A DNA stretch of 29,094 nucleotides, taken from contig CAZWIF010000007.1 of NCBI GenBank assembly GCA_964634355.1, positions 1 through 29,094 of the forward strand. The letters run 5' to 3'. A model generated the notes under the pieces. That model saw only the letters and a list, made by a program, of their open reading frames with translations, did not search any database and was not told where the DNA came from. Every line of letters starts with the position of its first letter. Position 1 is the first letter of the stretch. A program made the position numbers and the translations under genes. The DNA is from CAKPSH01 sp964634355 (GTDB lineage Bacteria; Bacillota; Clostridia; TANB77; CAG-508). Of the stretch, positions 17,006-24,437 are shown piece after piece.

Positions 17006-17440
17006 CTAGGCAATTCTAAATAATGGTTTTCCATATTCAACAATCTCTCCGTCTTTTACGAAAACTTCTTTTATTTCTCCTTCAAATTCTGATTCTATTT
17101 CATTCATTAATTTCATAGCCTCTATAATGCAAAGTACATCTCCCCTTTTTACGCTTTTTCCTACCTCAACGTAAGGTTCTGAAGTTGGAGATGATTTACT
17201 ATAGAAAGTTCCTACCATTGGAGATTTAACAATATTTCCTTCAACCTTATTATCCTCTTTGACATCAGTATGTATTTCCTGTTTGTTTTCTTCTCTAATT
17301 ACATTCTCTGTAACTCTAACTATTTCTTTTTCTTCTTTTTTCATACTAATTTTAGTGCCATCAGGGAAATTAATATCTATTGAGCTTAGTTTTGAATTTC
17401 CCATATCTTCCATTAATTGTTTGATTTTTTCGTATTCCAT
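17006..17440 (-). CDS. accB: Biotin carboxyl carrier protein of acetyl-CoA carboxylase
   Basis: A 144-aa carrier whose biotin shuttles between AccC and the AccA/AccD transferase. The biotinylated lysine is K110 in the invariant EAMKLMNEI. The thumb region KSPMVGTFYSKSSPTSEPYVEVG is present, as is a charged linker (about 34-68) joining a short N-terminal AccC-binding segment to the biotinyl domain. It needs BirA for modification, and birA lies upstream in the same operon but is frameshifted as written. The start overlaps the fabF end by 28 bases, and AAAGGAGG sits inside the fabF tail. Confidence 0.96.
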   Translation of the reverse strand: MEYEKIKQLMEDMGNSKLSSIDINFPDGTKISMKKEEKEIVRVTENVIREENKQEIHTDVKEDNKVEGNIVKSPMVGTFYSKSSPTSEPYVEVGKSVKRGDVLCIIEAMKLMNEIESEFEGEIKEVFVKDGEIVEYGKPLFRIA

Positions 17441-18720
17441 TTTTCTTCCTCCTTTATATTAAAAAAATTATAATTTATTTTCTTATTTTCAAATTTTTTT
17501 AATATTATGCTGGCATTATGTCCTCCAAAACCTAATGAATTTGACATTACAATATTTATTTCTGATTTTCTTGGTTTATTTGGTACTATATCCAAATCAC
17601 ACTCTTCATCTTTTTCTTTATAATTAATTGTTGGTGGTACAATTTGCGTTTCAATAGCTTTAGTACAAATTACTGCCTCAACTCCTCCTGCTGCTCCTAA
17701 TAAATGTCCTGTATTTCCCTTTGTTGAACTTACCATTACCTTCCTGCTAGCCTCACCCAAAGCTGTTTTTATTGCCATAGTTTCTAAGCTGTCATTTAAA
17801 TGTGTTGATGTCCCATGTGCATTTATATAATTAATCTCCTCTGGATTTATCTTTGCATCCTCAATAGCTCTTTTCATTGCTCTAGCTCCCCCAACTCCAC
17901 CTGGTGCTGGTGAAGTTATATGATAAGCATCTGATGTAGCCCCATATCCAATTACCTCTGCATATATCTTTGCTCCTCTTTTCAAGGCATGATTTAATTC
18001 TTCTACAACTACAATTCCGGCTCCTTCTCCCATTATGAATCCACTTCTCTCTTTATCAAATGGGATACTTGCTCTATTCTTATCAGTTGCATTTGATAAT
18101 GCTTTCATATTTTCAAAACCTGCTATACCTATTTCACAAATTGAGGCCTCAGTTCCTCCTGCAAAAATTGCATCTTCTGAGCCATATTTTATAGTCTTAT
18201 ATGCCTCACCAATTGCATGTGTAGATGATGCACATGCTGTAACTATAGATATTGACTCTCCTTTTAATCCTAATTCAATAGCCACATTACCAGCTGGCAT
18301 ATTAGCTATTGTCATTGGTATAAACATTGGAGAAACTCTATTATGTCCTTTTAAGCAATTAACCTCGCATTGTTCTTGAATGGTTTTTAACCCAGCTATT
18401 CCTGAGCTTATAAATATTCCTACTCTTTCCAAATCTGTATTTTCGCTTGTTATTCCACTATCTTTAAAAGCCTCTCTTGCTGCTATAATTGCAAACTGTG
18501 AAGACCTATCTAATCTTTTTGCTTGTTTTACCTCAAAATAATTTTCCACATTATAATCTTTCACTTCAGCAGCTAAACTGGTTTTAAATCCTGTACAATC
18601 AAATAAAGAAATTTTATCTATTCCACATTTTTTATTCTTTATTCCTTCCCATGTTTCATTAACGTCATTTCCTATTGGAGTTATCGCTCCTAGTCCTGTT
18701 ATTACTACTCTTCTTTCCAT
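17413..18720 (-). CDS. fabF: 3-oxoacyl-ACP synthase II
   Basis: FabF condenses malonyl-ACP with acyl-ACP, the chain-extending step. The 435-aa thiolase-fold protein has the Cys-His-His triad: C163 in VTACASSTHA, H302 in NAHGTSTHLND and H339 in KGNTGHLLGAAGG, plus the C-terminal NSLGFGGHNAS. Normal FabF ends near residue 412. Here about 25 extra residues (ending KWNTKKSNN) read through the accB ribosome binding site. With one T fewer in the seven-T run at 17461-17467, the frame would stop just before that site, so the tail may be artefactual. The ATG has only a weak nearby SD; a strong one sits 46 bases upstream across a perfect hairpin. Confidence 0.95.
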   Translation of the reverse strand: MERRVVITGLGAITPIGNDVNETWEGIKNKKCGIDKISLFDCTGFKTSLAAEVKDYNVENYFEVKQAKRLDRSSQFAIIAAREAFKDSGITSENTDLERVGIFISSGIAGLKTIQEQCEVNCLKGHNRVSPMFIPMTIANMPAGNVAIELGLKGESISIVTACASSTHAIGEAYKTIKYGSEDAIFAGGTEASICEIGIAGFENMKALSNATDKNRASIPFDKERSGFIMGEGAGIVVVEELNHALKRGAKIYAEVIGYGATSDAYHITSPAPGGVGGARAMKRAIEDAKINPEEINYINAHGTSTHLNDSLETMAIKTALGEASRKVMVSSTKGNTGHLLGAAGGVEAVICTKAIETQIVPPTINYKEKDEECDLDIVPNKPRKSEINIVMSNSLGFGGHNASIILKKFENKKINYNFFNIKEEEKWNTKKSNN

Positions 18721-18777
18721 AATCTCGAAATTTTGAAAAATATTTTGATTTATTCCTCAAAATTTCTCCTCCTTTCC
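18721..18777 (-). promoter_or_regulatory. Strong SD separated from the fabF start by a hairpin
   Basis: On the minus strand GGAAAGGAGGA (18767-18777) is followed at once by GAAATTTTGA (18757-18766), a 20-base loop and the exact complement TCAAAATTTC (18727-18736). Then come six bases and the fabF ATG (18718-18720). Folded, the hairpin would place the SD about six bases from the start codon. Unfolded, the distance is 46 bases, too far for normal initiation. Confidence 0.55.
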
Positions 18778-18825
18778 ATAATATAATTTACCAGATCATG
18801 ATTTTTGACCCCGTCCCCAAAATCA

Positions 18826-18880
18826 CCCAAAATCACATGACCATTCCGCCATCCACATTAATAACCTGTCCTGTAATATA
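18826..18880. repeat. 55-base scaffold-end overlap, left copy (includes end of fabG)
   Basis: Identical to 18981-19035. It repeats the last codons of fabG, with stop at 18833-18835, so this is not a second gene. Just beyond, 18805-18825 is a GC-rich run (GACCCCGTCCCC) beside a short CCCAAAATCAC repeat, out of keeping with local composition and possibly a dispersed repeat. Confidence 0.9.
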
Positions 18881-18980
18881 NNNNNNNNNNNNNNNNNNNN
18901 NNNNNNNNNNNNNNNNNNNNNNNNNNNNNNNNNNNNNNNNNNNNNNNNNNNNNNNNNNNNNNNNNNNNNNNNNNNNNNNN
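18881..18980. other. Assembly gap of 100 N, probably not a real gap
   Basis: Placeholder Ns between two copies of the same 55 bases. Collapsing them puts fabG about 112 bases upstream of fabF, as expected within one operon. Confidence 0.95.
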
Positions 18981-19035
18981 CCCAAAATCACATGACCATT
19001 CCGCCATCCACATTAATAACCTGTCCTGTAATATA
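18981..19035. repeat. 55-base scaffold-end overlap, right copy
   Basis: Exact copy of 18826-18880, covering the 3' end of the intact fabG. Confidence 0.9.
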
Positions 19036-19722
19036 TGAGCTTTCTTTTGATGATAAGAACTTTACTAAATTTGCCACATCTTCTGCTGTTCCTAATCTTT
19101 TTAACGGTATATTTTTTGCTATTTCTTCTTTTGCTTCATCTTTTAGTACATCTGTCATACTCGTTTGTATGAATCCTGGTGCAATTGCATTTACTAATAT
19201 ATTTCTAGATGCTACCTCTTTTGCTAGACTCTTTGTAAATCCAATTATCCCTGCTTTTGAAGCTGAATAATTTGTTTGTCCTGCATTTCCTACAACTCCT
19301 ACAACTGATGAAATATTTATTATTCTTCCTTCTCGTGCCTTCATCATATATGGAATCACATTTTTGGTAACATTAAACGTACCAACTAAGTTTATGTCAA
19401 TTACCTGTTCAAAATCTTCTTGCTTCATTCTCATTAAAAGCATATCTTTTGTAATTCCAGCATTATTTACTAATACCTCAATACTTCCAAATGCTTGAAT
19501 TGTTTCTTTTGCAATTCTTTCACAATCCTCAAAATTTGAAACATCTCCTTGCACTGTTAGACATTTTACATTATTTTTCTCAATTTCTTTTTTCGTGTTC
19601 ATTAGCTCTTCGTTCTCTTTTCTATAATTAAGTGCTATATTATAACCTTCTTTTGCAAGTGTAAGTGCTATTTGCCTTCCTATACCTCTTGTTGCCCCTG
19701 TTATTAATGCAGTTTTACTCAT
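18988..19722 (-). CDS. fabG: 3-oxoacyl-ACP reductase
   Basis: FabG is the NADPH-dependent ketoreductase of the elongation cycle, a classical short-chain dehydrogenase. The 244-aa protein has the cofactor loop GATRGIG (9-15), the NNAG motif (86-89), catalytic serine in ISS (138-139), Y152 and K156 in YSASK, and the C-terminal GQVINVDGGMVM. An AAAGGAAG site precedes the ATG. The stop (TGA, 18988-18990) is eight bases from the N run but the gene is complete. It lies between fabD and fabF as in most clostridial FAS operons, which separates it from other dehydrogenases of the same fold. Confidence 0.96.
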   Translation of the reverse strand: MSKTALITGATRGIGRQIALTLAKEGYNIALNYRKENEELMNTKKEIEKNNVKCLTVQGDVSNFEDCERIAKETIQAFGSIEVLVNNAGITKDMLLMRMKQEDFEQVIDINLVGTFNVTKNVIPYMMKAREGRIINISSVVGVVGNAGQTNYSASKAGIIGFTKSLAKEVASRNILVNAIAPGFIQTSMTDVLKDEAKEEIAKNIPLKRLGTAEDVANLVKFLSSKESSYITGQVINVDGGMVM

Positions 19723-19786
19723 TTTTTTCTTCCTTTCCTTAACATATTTTTACTCATGGTCAGACGTTTTATGTGAGTGGAATCTG

Positions 19787-20740
19787 TTACTCAAATTTCA
19801 CATATAAACCTGCAATAAAATTAATTGTATTTTGTAAAGTCTCTACATTGTTTATATTTAAGATATTTATTTCCTTATCTGTTTTTATTCTTTTTACAAA
19901 TCCTGAAAGGGTTTTACCTGGTCCTATTTCTATAAAAGTATCCACTCCCATTTCTATCATTGTATCTAGCCCTTTACTAAATCTAACTGGACTTATAATA
20001 TGTTTAGCTAATATTTCTTTTATATCCTCTTCTTTTTTGTACTCTGTTCCAGTTAAATTTTTTATAACTGGTGTTTCAAAATTATGTATCTCTATTTTAT
20101 CTAATTCTTTCCTCAAGGCATTTGAAGCATCAATTAATTTTTCTGTATGAAATGGACCTGAAGTCTTTAGCACTCTAACCTTTTTTGCTCCCAATTCTTT
20201 TGCAATAATCTCCGCTTCCTCTATTCCTTTTTTATCTCCTGAAATAACAATTTGTCCTGGACAATTAAAATTCACAGGAACAGCAAATCCCTTGGTTACC
20301 TTTTTACAAACATCTTCTACTTGCTCCTCATTCATTCCAAGTATTGCAGCCATTAACCAATCTCCTTGAGGTGCCAAGTTTTGCATATATTCCCCACGCT
20401 TTTTTATTATCTTTACTCCGTCTTCAAAACTTAATGCCTTACTATAAATTAAAGCTGTATACTCTCCTAAACTTAATCCACTTGATACCTCTGCTTTTAT
20501 TCCATTTTGATTTAACAGTTCTAGTATTGCTAAACTCATTGTTAGAATACATATTTGAGTATTTTTTGTTTCATTCAGTTCTTCTTCTGTTCCTTCGAAA
20601 GTGATCTTTGCAACATTAATTTCTGTTATATCTTTTACCTTTTTATATGTATCTCTTACTGTTTCATACTTATCATATAAATCCTTTCCCATTCCTATGC
20701 TTTGGGCTCCTTGACCTGGAAATATAAATGCTATTTTCAT
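19787..20740 (-). CDS. fabD: Malonyl-CoA:ACP transacylase
   Basis: FabD transfers malonyl from CoA to the ACP arm, feeding chain elongation. The 317-aa protein begins with IAFIFPGQGAQSIGMG. It has the nucleophile S90 in GLSLGEYTAL, where the usual GHSLG histidine is replaced by leucine, a common Firmicute variant. The catalytic histidine is H198 in SGPFHTEKL, and the end carries the IEIGPGKTLSGFVKRI segment. A strong AAAAGGAGG sits between the birA stop and this ATG, only 13 bases apart, so the two are co-transcribed. Intact. Confidence 0.96.
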   Translation of the reverse strand: MKIAFIFPGQGAQSIGMGKDLYDKYETVRDTYKKVKDITEINVAKITFEGTEEELNETKNTQICILTMSLAILELLNQNGIKAEVSSGLSLGEYTALIYSKALSFEDGVKIIKKRGEYMQNLAPQGDWLMAAILGMNEEQVEDVCKKVTKGFAVPVNFNCPGQIVISGDKKGIEEAEIIAKELGAKKVRVLKTSGPFHTEKLIDASNALRKELDKIEIHNFETPVIKNLTGTEYKKEEDIKEILAKHIISPVRFSKGLDTMIEMGVDTFIEIGPGKTLSGFVKRIKTDKEINILNINNVETLQNTINFIAGLYVKFE

Positions 20741-20753
20741 TTTTCCTCCTTTT

Positions 20754-21312
20754 TTATATCAATACCTTTTCAAATAAATTACAAAATTCTGCAATTACAT
20801 CATTATTATCAACATCTATATTAAATTCTTTTTTTACTGAAGAAGCAATGTCTGCTATTTTCTTACTAAAATTTACTTGGTTTGTATTAACACCTATTCC
20901 GATTACTATATATTTTACAGTTTCTCCTACTGATTTTGTTTCTGTCAATATCCCACCTAACTTTTTTCCATTAAAAACAATATCATTAGGAGTCTTTATT
21001 TCGAGATTAATATCATATAACTTTTTAAAAATATTCACAATTATCTCTGCAATTTGAATTGTCATTCCCTCTAATTTCTTTATTTTACATTCAGTTTTTA
21101 TAACAAATGAAAATGCTAAATTGTTCTTTTCATCTGTGTACCACGTTCTTCCATGTGTTCCGCTTTCCTTTTGTCTGTATATCTGCCATAATTATAGTTC
21201 CATTTTTTATATTATCTATCTGTCTCCATACCTCTAATTGAGTAGAATCAATAATATCATAATGTAAAATGTTTCTTCCCAAAAATTTAGTATTTAATTT
21301 TTTCAATTCCAT
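20754..21312 (-). pseudogene. birA: Biotin-protein ligase, frameshifted and lacking its C-terminal domain
   Basis: BirA activates biotin to biotinyl-AMP and attaches it to the AccB lysine. The frame starts MELKKLNTKFLGRNILHYDI (ATG 21312, with GAGG upstream; a longer start at 21327 is possible). It breaks in the biotin-binding loop. Removing G21162 turns TKGKRNTW into TKGKGTHGRTWYTDEKNN and joins the rest, which shows the PNDI-KKLGGILTE and GIGVNTN motifs. No N-terminal DNA-binding domain is present. The repaired protein is only about 185 aa and stops at FCNLFEKVLI, where family members continue into a roughly 50-residue SH3-like domain; the fabD ribosome site follows at once. The 5' end overlaps the acyl-CoA ligase gene. 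Confidence 0.88.
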
Positions 21313-23035
21313 TAAAGTCAACCTCATTTTTCATAATATACTCTATATTCTTTTCTCTCTTTAATTTGTTAGTTGTTGTCTTTATCAAAGGTTCCTGACT
21401 TATAATAATTCCCCTTATAGCTTTATAACGTGGTATTGTTTTATTTATTTCCTTTACTTTATCATTTAACGCTTTATAAATTTCTTCATTTGTTTTTACC
21501 TTATAAACATCTTTCATAATCTGCTCATTATATATCAACTTCGCAAATATCCTTATATCATCTTTATCCTCTGAAACCTGTTTTCCAAAGATTAAAGACT
21601 CCTCAACTCCTTCAATCCTATTAATCAATTTTTCCATTTCCTCTGGAAAAATATTTTTTCCATTCTTCAATACTATTACACTCTTTTTTCTTCCACAAAT
21701 AAAAATATATCCTTCATCATCTATCTTAGCTAAATCTCCGGTATAAAACCAACCTTCTTTCATGGCATTTTTGGTTGCAAGCTTATTCCCAAGATATTCA
21801 AGCATTATATTAGGACCTTTAACAACTAACTCACCCATTCCTTCTTCATTGCCATTAACAACTTTTGCTTCTACACTTGGCAAGGTTTTTCCTATTGAAC
21901 CCACTTTATAGTATTTTTTAGTTCCAATAGCAATTACAGGTGATGTTTCTGTTAAACCATATCCTTGTACCAGATTAAATCCCAATTTTCTATATTTTTC
22001 TTCAATCGTGGCATCTAGGCTTGCTGCTCCGCTAATTAATAATTTTACATTTCCTCCTAGCATATCATGTATTTCTTTAAATGCTTCTTTCTTCTGTTCC
22101 ATGCTTTCATTTTTATATTTTTCTTCTTTTCTTAGTATCTCTTCTAATTTGCCCTGCTTTTCCAGCTGTTTCCCTATAATCTTAAATATTCTTTCATATA
22201 TAGCTGGCACTGATGCCATAACAGATACTTTATATTCATACATATTTTCAGTAATATGTCTTATTCCATCACAAAAAACTGTTTCGGCTCCACTATATAA
22301 TGAAAATAAAAATCCAACAGTACATTCGAATACATGGTGTAATGGTAAAAAAGATAAAAAAACATCATTTGAGTCTACATCTAAAACAGAAGCAATATCC
22401 ATTAAATTTGAACATATATTTTTATGAGATAATGCTACAACTTTTGAAGCTGATGTTGTACCTGATGTAAATAACATTATATTCATTTTTTCATTATCTA
22501 TTTTGGAATCTAGAAATTCTCTATTTCCCAACTTAATTAATTTTCTTCCAACATAAATTAATTCTTTTTCTGAGTATATTCCGTCATTATGTATATCTAA
22601 ATCCATTGATATTAAATGTTTAAGTTTGCCTGCACCTTCAAATATTATTTTCTTAAGTACTTCTTCATATTTTTTTGAATAAAAAATTGCCTCTACCTGT
22701 GAACGTTCTATTAAATCTCTTAATTCATTTTCTGGTAAAGATTTATCTAAAGGCACTACAATTCCTGTTCCACAAGCTACAGCTAAGTATGCTACCTCCC
22801 ATTCATATCTATTTTCTCCAATAACAGCAATTCTTTTTCCTTTAAGTCCTATATCTATTAATGCTGTACCTAAACCGTCTATCATATCTCTAACTTCTTT
22901 ATGTGTAATTTCTTTGTAATTTTTATTATTACTTCTTATTTTATAGGCTATTTTATTTCCATATTTTTCGCCTGATTTTTTTAACATATCTTTTAAATCA
23001 GTTATACGCATATATTCATATAATCTTTCGCTCAT
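21287..23035 (-). CDS. Long-chain fatty acyl-CoA (or acyl-ACP) synthetase, AMP-binding
   Basis: A 582-aa member of the ANL adenylate-forming family that activates a fatty acid with ATP and transfers it to CoA or possibly ACP. Counting from ATG 23035, the phosphate loop is TSGTTSASK (190-198), where most relatives have a GxPK ending. YGLTE lies at 359-363 and TGDL at 432-435, followed by GRKKSVIVLKNGKNIFPEE. The start at 23035 is chosen because GGAGG lies just upstream of it, inside what would be the first codons of a longer frame (23047). It heads the fatty-acid operon, and its end overlaps birA. It could scavenge exogenous fatty acids or recycle acyl chains. The acceptor cannot be decided from sequence. 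Confidence 0.9.
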   Translation of the reverse strand: MSERLYEYMRITDLKDMLKKSGEKYGNKIAYKIRSNNKNYKEITHKEVRDMIDGLGTALIDIGLKGKRIAVIGENRYEWEVAYLAVACGTGIVVPLDKSLPENELRDLIERSQVEAIFYSKKYEEVLKKIIFEGAGKLKHLISMDLDIHNDGIYSEKELIYVGRKLIKLGNREFLDSKIDNEKMNIMLFTSGTTSASKVVALSHKNICSNLMDIASVLDVDSNDVFLSFLPLHHVFECTVGFLFSLYSGAETVFCDGIRHITENMYEYKVSVMASVPAIYERIFKIIGKQLEKQGKLEEILRKEEKYKNESMEQKKEAFKEIHDMLGGNVKLLISGAASLDATIEEKYRKLGFNLVQGYGLTETSPVIAIGTKKYYKVGSIGKTLPSVEAKVVNGNEEGMGELVVKGPNIMLEYLGNKLATKNAMKEGWFYTGDLAKIDDEGYIFICGRKKSVIVLKNGKNIFPEEMEKLINRIEGVEESLIFGKQVSEDKDDIRIFAKLIYNEQIMKDVYKVKTNEEIYKALNDKVKEINKTIPRYKAIRGIIISQEPLIKTTTNKLKREKNIEYIMKNEVDFNGIEKIKY

Positions 23036-23079
23036 CTCTACCTCCATTGTGTTATATTTATATCATAAAATAAAAAAAA

Positions 23080-23135
23080 TATATTGTACTGATAGGTCAG
23101 TACAATATAAAAAACAATTTTGGTAACGAAGTCAA
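23080..23135 (-). promoter_or_regulatory. Putative promoter with perfect palindromic operator (or terminator) before the fatty-acid operon
   Basis: Arms 23080-23092 and 23097-23109 (minus strand TATATTGTACTGA and TCAGTACAATATA) are perfectly complementary around CCTA. The core TGTACTGA-N4-TCAGTACA looks like a TetR-family operator. Upstream lies TTGACT (23130-23135) with a weak -10, TTTTAT (23107-23112), at 17 bases. The palindrome is also followed by eight Ts on the minus strand, so it could instead end transcription of the PHP gene. Confidence 0.45.
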
Positions 23136-23164
23136 AATTTTCAATGATCGAATCTGATTTTCAA

Positions 23165-24001
23165 TTAGTCCATAAAACTTAATTTATAAATTGTTTTCTC
23201 TTCTAGAATCTCTTTTGCTAGTTCTAATAATTCATTCCACAATAAAATTTGCCCTCTATAATGAGCATCTATTCCATATAAAACTTTTATATCATAATTT
23301 GTAGCAATATCCCAAAATTCTTTACATGGATATGCTACATTTTTTAATTTTTCTTTTTGCTTTTCAACTGGTAAATTATTTAATATTCCTTTTTCATAAT
23401 AGGTCTTTCCAAATATTCTACATAAATTTATTTCTAAAGGGATATTATATTTTTCAGCAGATTTACAAATCATATTTGCAACTTTACATTCCACTTCTCC
23501 AAACTTCTCTCTTTTTAACATATATACATCTGGATGAGCAATTATATCTGGAATATTCTTTTTCATTGCTTCGTCAATATATTCTGCATATCTTATCAAT
23601 TCATCATCTGTAAAATCATCTCTTCCAAAAATCTTCAATTGTTTATTATCATCATAAACAAAGTGTTGACCTAAAATTAATTTATCTGTCTCCTCTTTCA
23701 ATTCTCTTAGGTTTTCTTCTTCGCCTGGAAGAAATTCAACCTCATATCCTGTTTCGATTTCTATTTTATCCGCATACTTTTCTTTTAAATATTTTATACT
23801 ACTTAAATATTCATCTTTTTGATTATATTTCATCCTCATATTATGTCTTTTGTCTATCTCATTTTTCTCAGGACAATGGTCTGTAAATGCTATTTTTTCA
23901 AACCCCATTTTTATATATTCTTGTACATATTCTTCATCCTTCATATCTAGCTGTGCATGTCCACATCTATACGTATGTGAATGATAATTAAATTTTTGCA
24001 T
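23165..24001 (-). CDS. PHP-domain phosphoesterase (histidinol-phosphatase-like)
   Basis: A 278-aa metal-dependent phosphoesterase of the polymerase and histidinol phosphatase family. Metal-ligand motifs are in family order: HSH (7-9) in NYHSHTYRCGHA, then FTDHCPE, the ETGYEVEF segment, GQHFVYD, IAHPD and near the end GIDAHYRGQ. Many such proteins are labelled HisK-type histidinol phosphatases, but no other his genes are nearby, so the substrate is open. ATG 24001 is chosen because TTGGAGGAAAAT directly precedes it; a TTG four codons upstream merely overlaps that site. It follows the 139-aa gene by 16 bases and is probably in the same transcript. Confidence 0.82.
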   Translation of the reverse strand: MQKFNYHSHTYRCGHAQLDMKDEEYVQEYIKMGFEKIAFTDHCPEKNEIDKRHNMRMKYNQKDEYLSSIKYLKEKYADKIEIETGYEVEFLPGEEENLRELKEETDKLILGQHFVYDDNKQLKIFGRDDFTDDELIRYAEYIDEAMKKNIPDIIAHPDVYMLKREKFGEVECKVANMICKSAEKYNIPLEINLCRIFGKTYYEKGILNNLPVEKQKEKLKNVAYPCKEFWDIATNYDIKVLYGIDAHYRGQILLWNELLELAKEILEEKTIYKLSFMD

Positions 24002-24017
24002 ATTTTCCTCCAATCTT

Positions 24018-24437
24018 CTATTTTAATATCCCTTTTATAAAATTTATTATTCTCTTAAATAACCTTTCCTTCTCAAACTCTGCCAATTGCTTTTCATTCA
24101 AATTTTCTTTTTTTTGAAAGTTAATTTGATATTTATTTCTATTTTCTTCTTCACTCTTTTTTATTTTTTCATCTTCTTCTTTTAAAATTCTTTCTCTTTC
24201 TTCTTCATTGCACAAGTAATCTCTATATATTAATGCAAGCATTGTTTTTGTATCTTTATCCAGTTTTTGTTTTTCTAATGGAATTTTTTCATTAATATTA
24301 GATTGATATTCTTTATCTTTATTTTTCTCAACAAACTCTATAAATTTTTTACTTATCTTCTGCCTCATGTCTTCGGGCATCATCTTTATAATTATACTTA
24401 TATCTGCTAATGTCTTCCCTTCTTTAATATTTTGCAT
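24018..24437 (-). CDS. Unknown 139-aa highly charged protein, partner of the HEMQH gene
   Basis: I do not recognise a named family. The protein starts with a moderately hydrophobic helix (LADISIIIKMMPEDM), then KKFIEFVEKNKD, a distinctive segment TKTMLALIYRDYLCNEE (about 64-80), a long Glu/Lys-rich stretch (about 78-125) likely to form a helix or coiled coil, and a basic amphipathic C-terminus FKRIINFIKGILK. There is no signal peptide. Its ATG directly abuts the stop codon of the upstream 769-aa gene (TAGATG, no spacing), so the two are translationally coupled and probably act together. A cytoplasmic adaptor role is a guess only. Confidence 0.7.
   Translation of the reverse strand: MQNIKEGKTLADISIIIKMMPEDMRQKISKKFIEFVEKNKDKEYQSNINEKIPLEKQKLDKDTKTMLALIYRDYLCNEEERERILKEEDEKIKKSEEENRNKYQINFQKKENLNEKQLAEFEKERLFKRIINFIKGILK

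Noticed and set aside
18833..18880. A second, partial copy of fabG next to fabF
   Set aside because: It is part of the 55-base overlap duplicated at the scaffold gap, so it is an assembly artefact and not a gene.
23165..24001. Histidinol phosphatase of a histidine operon
   Set aside because: The fold and motifs fit the PHP family, but no other his genes are present, so the specific function was not assigned.
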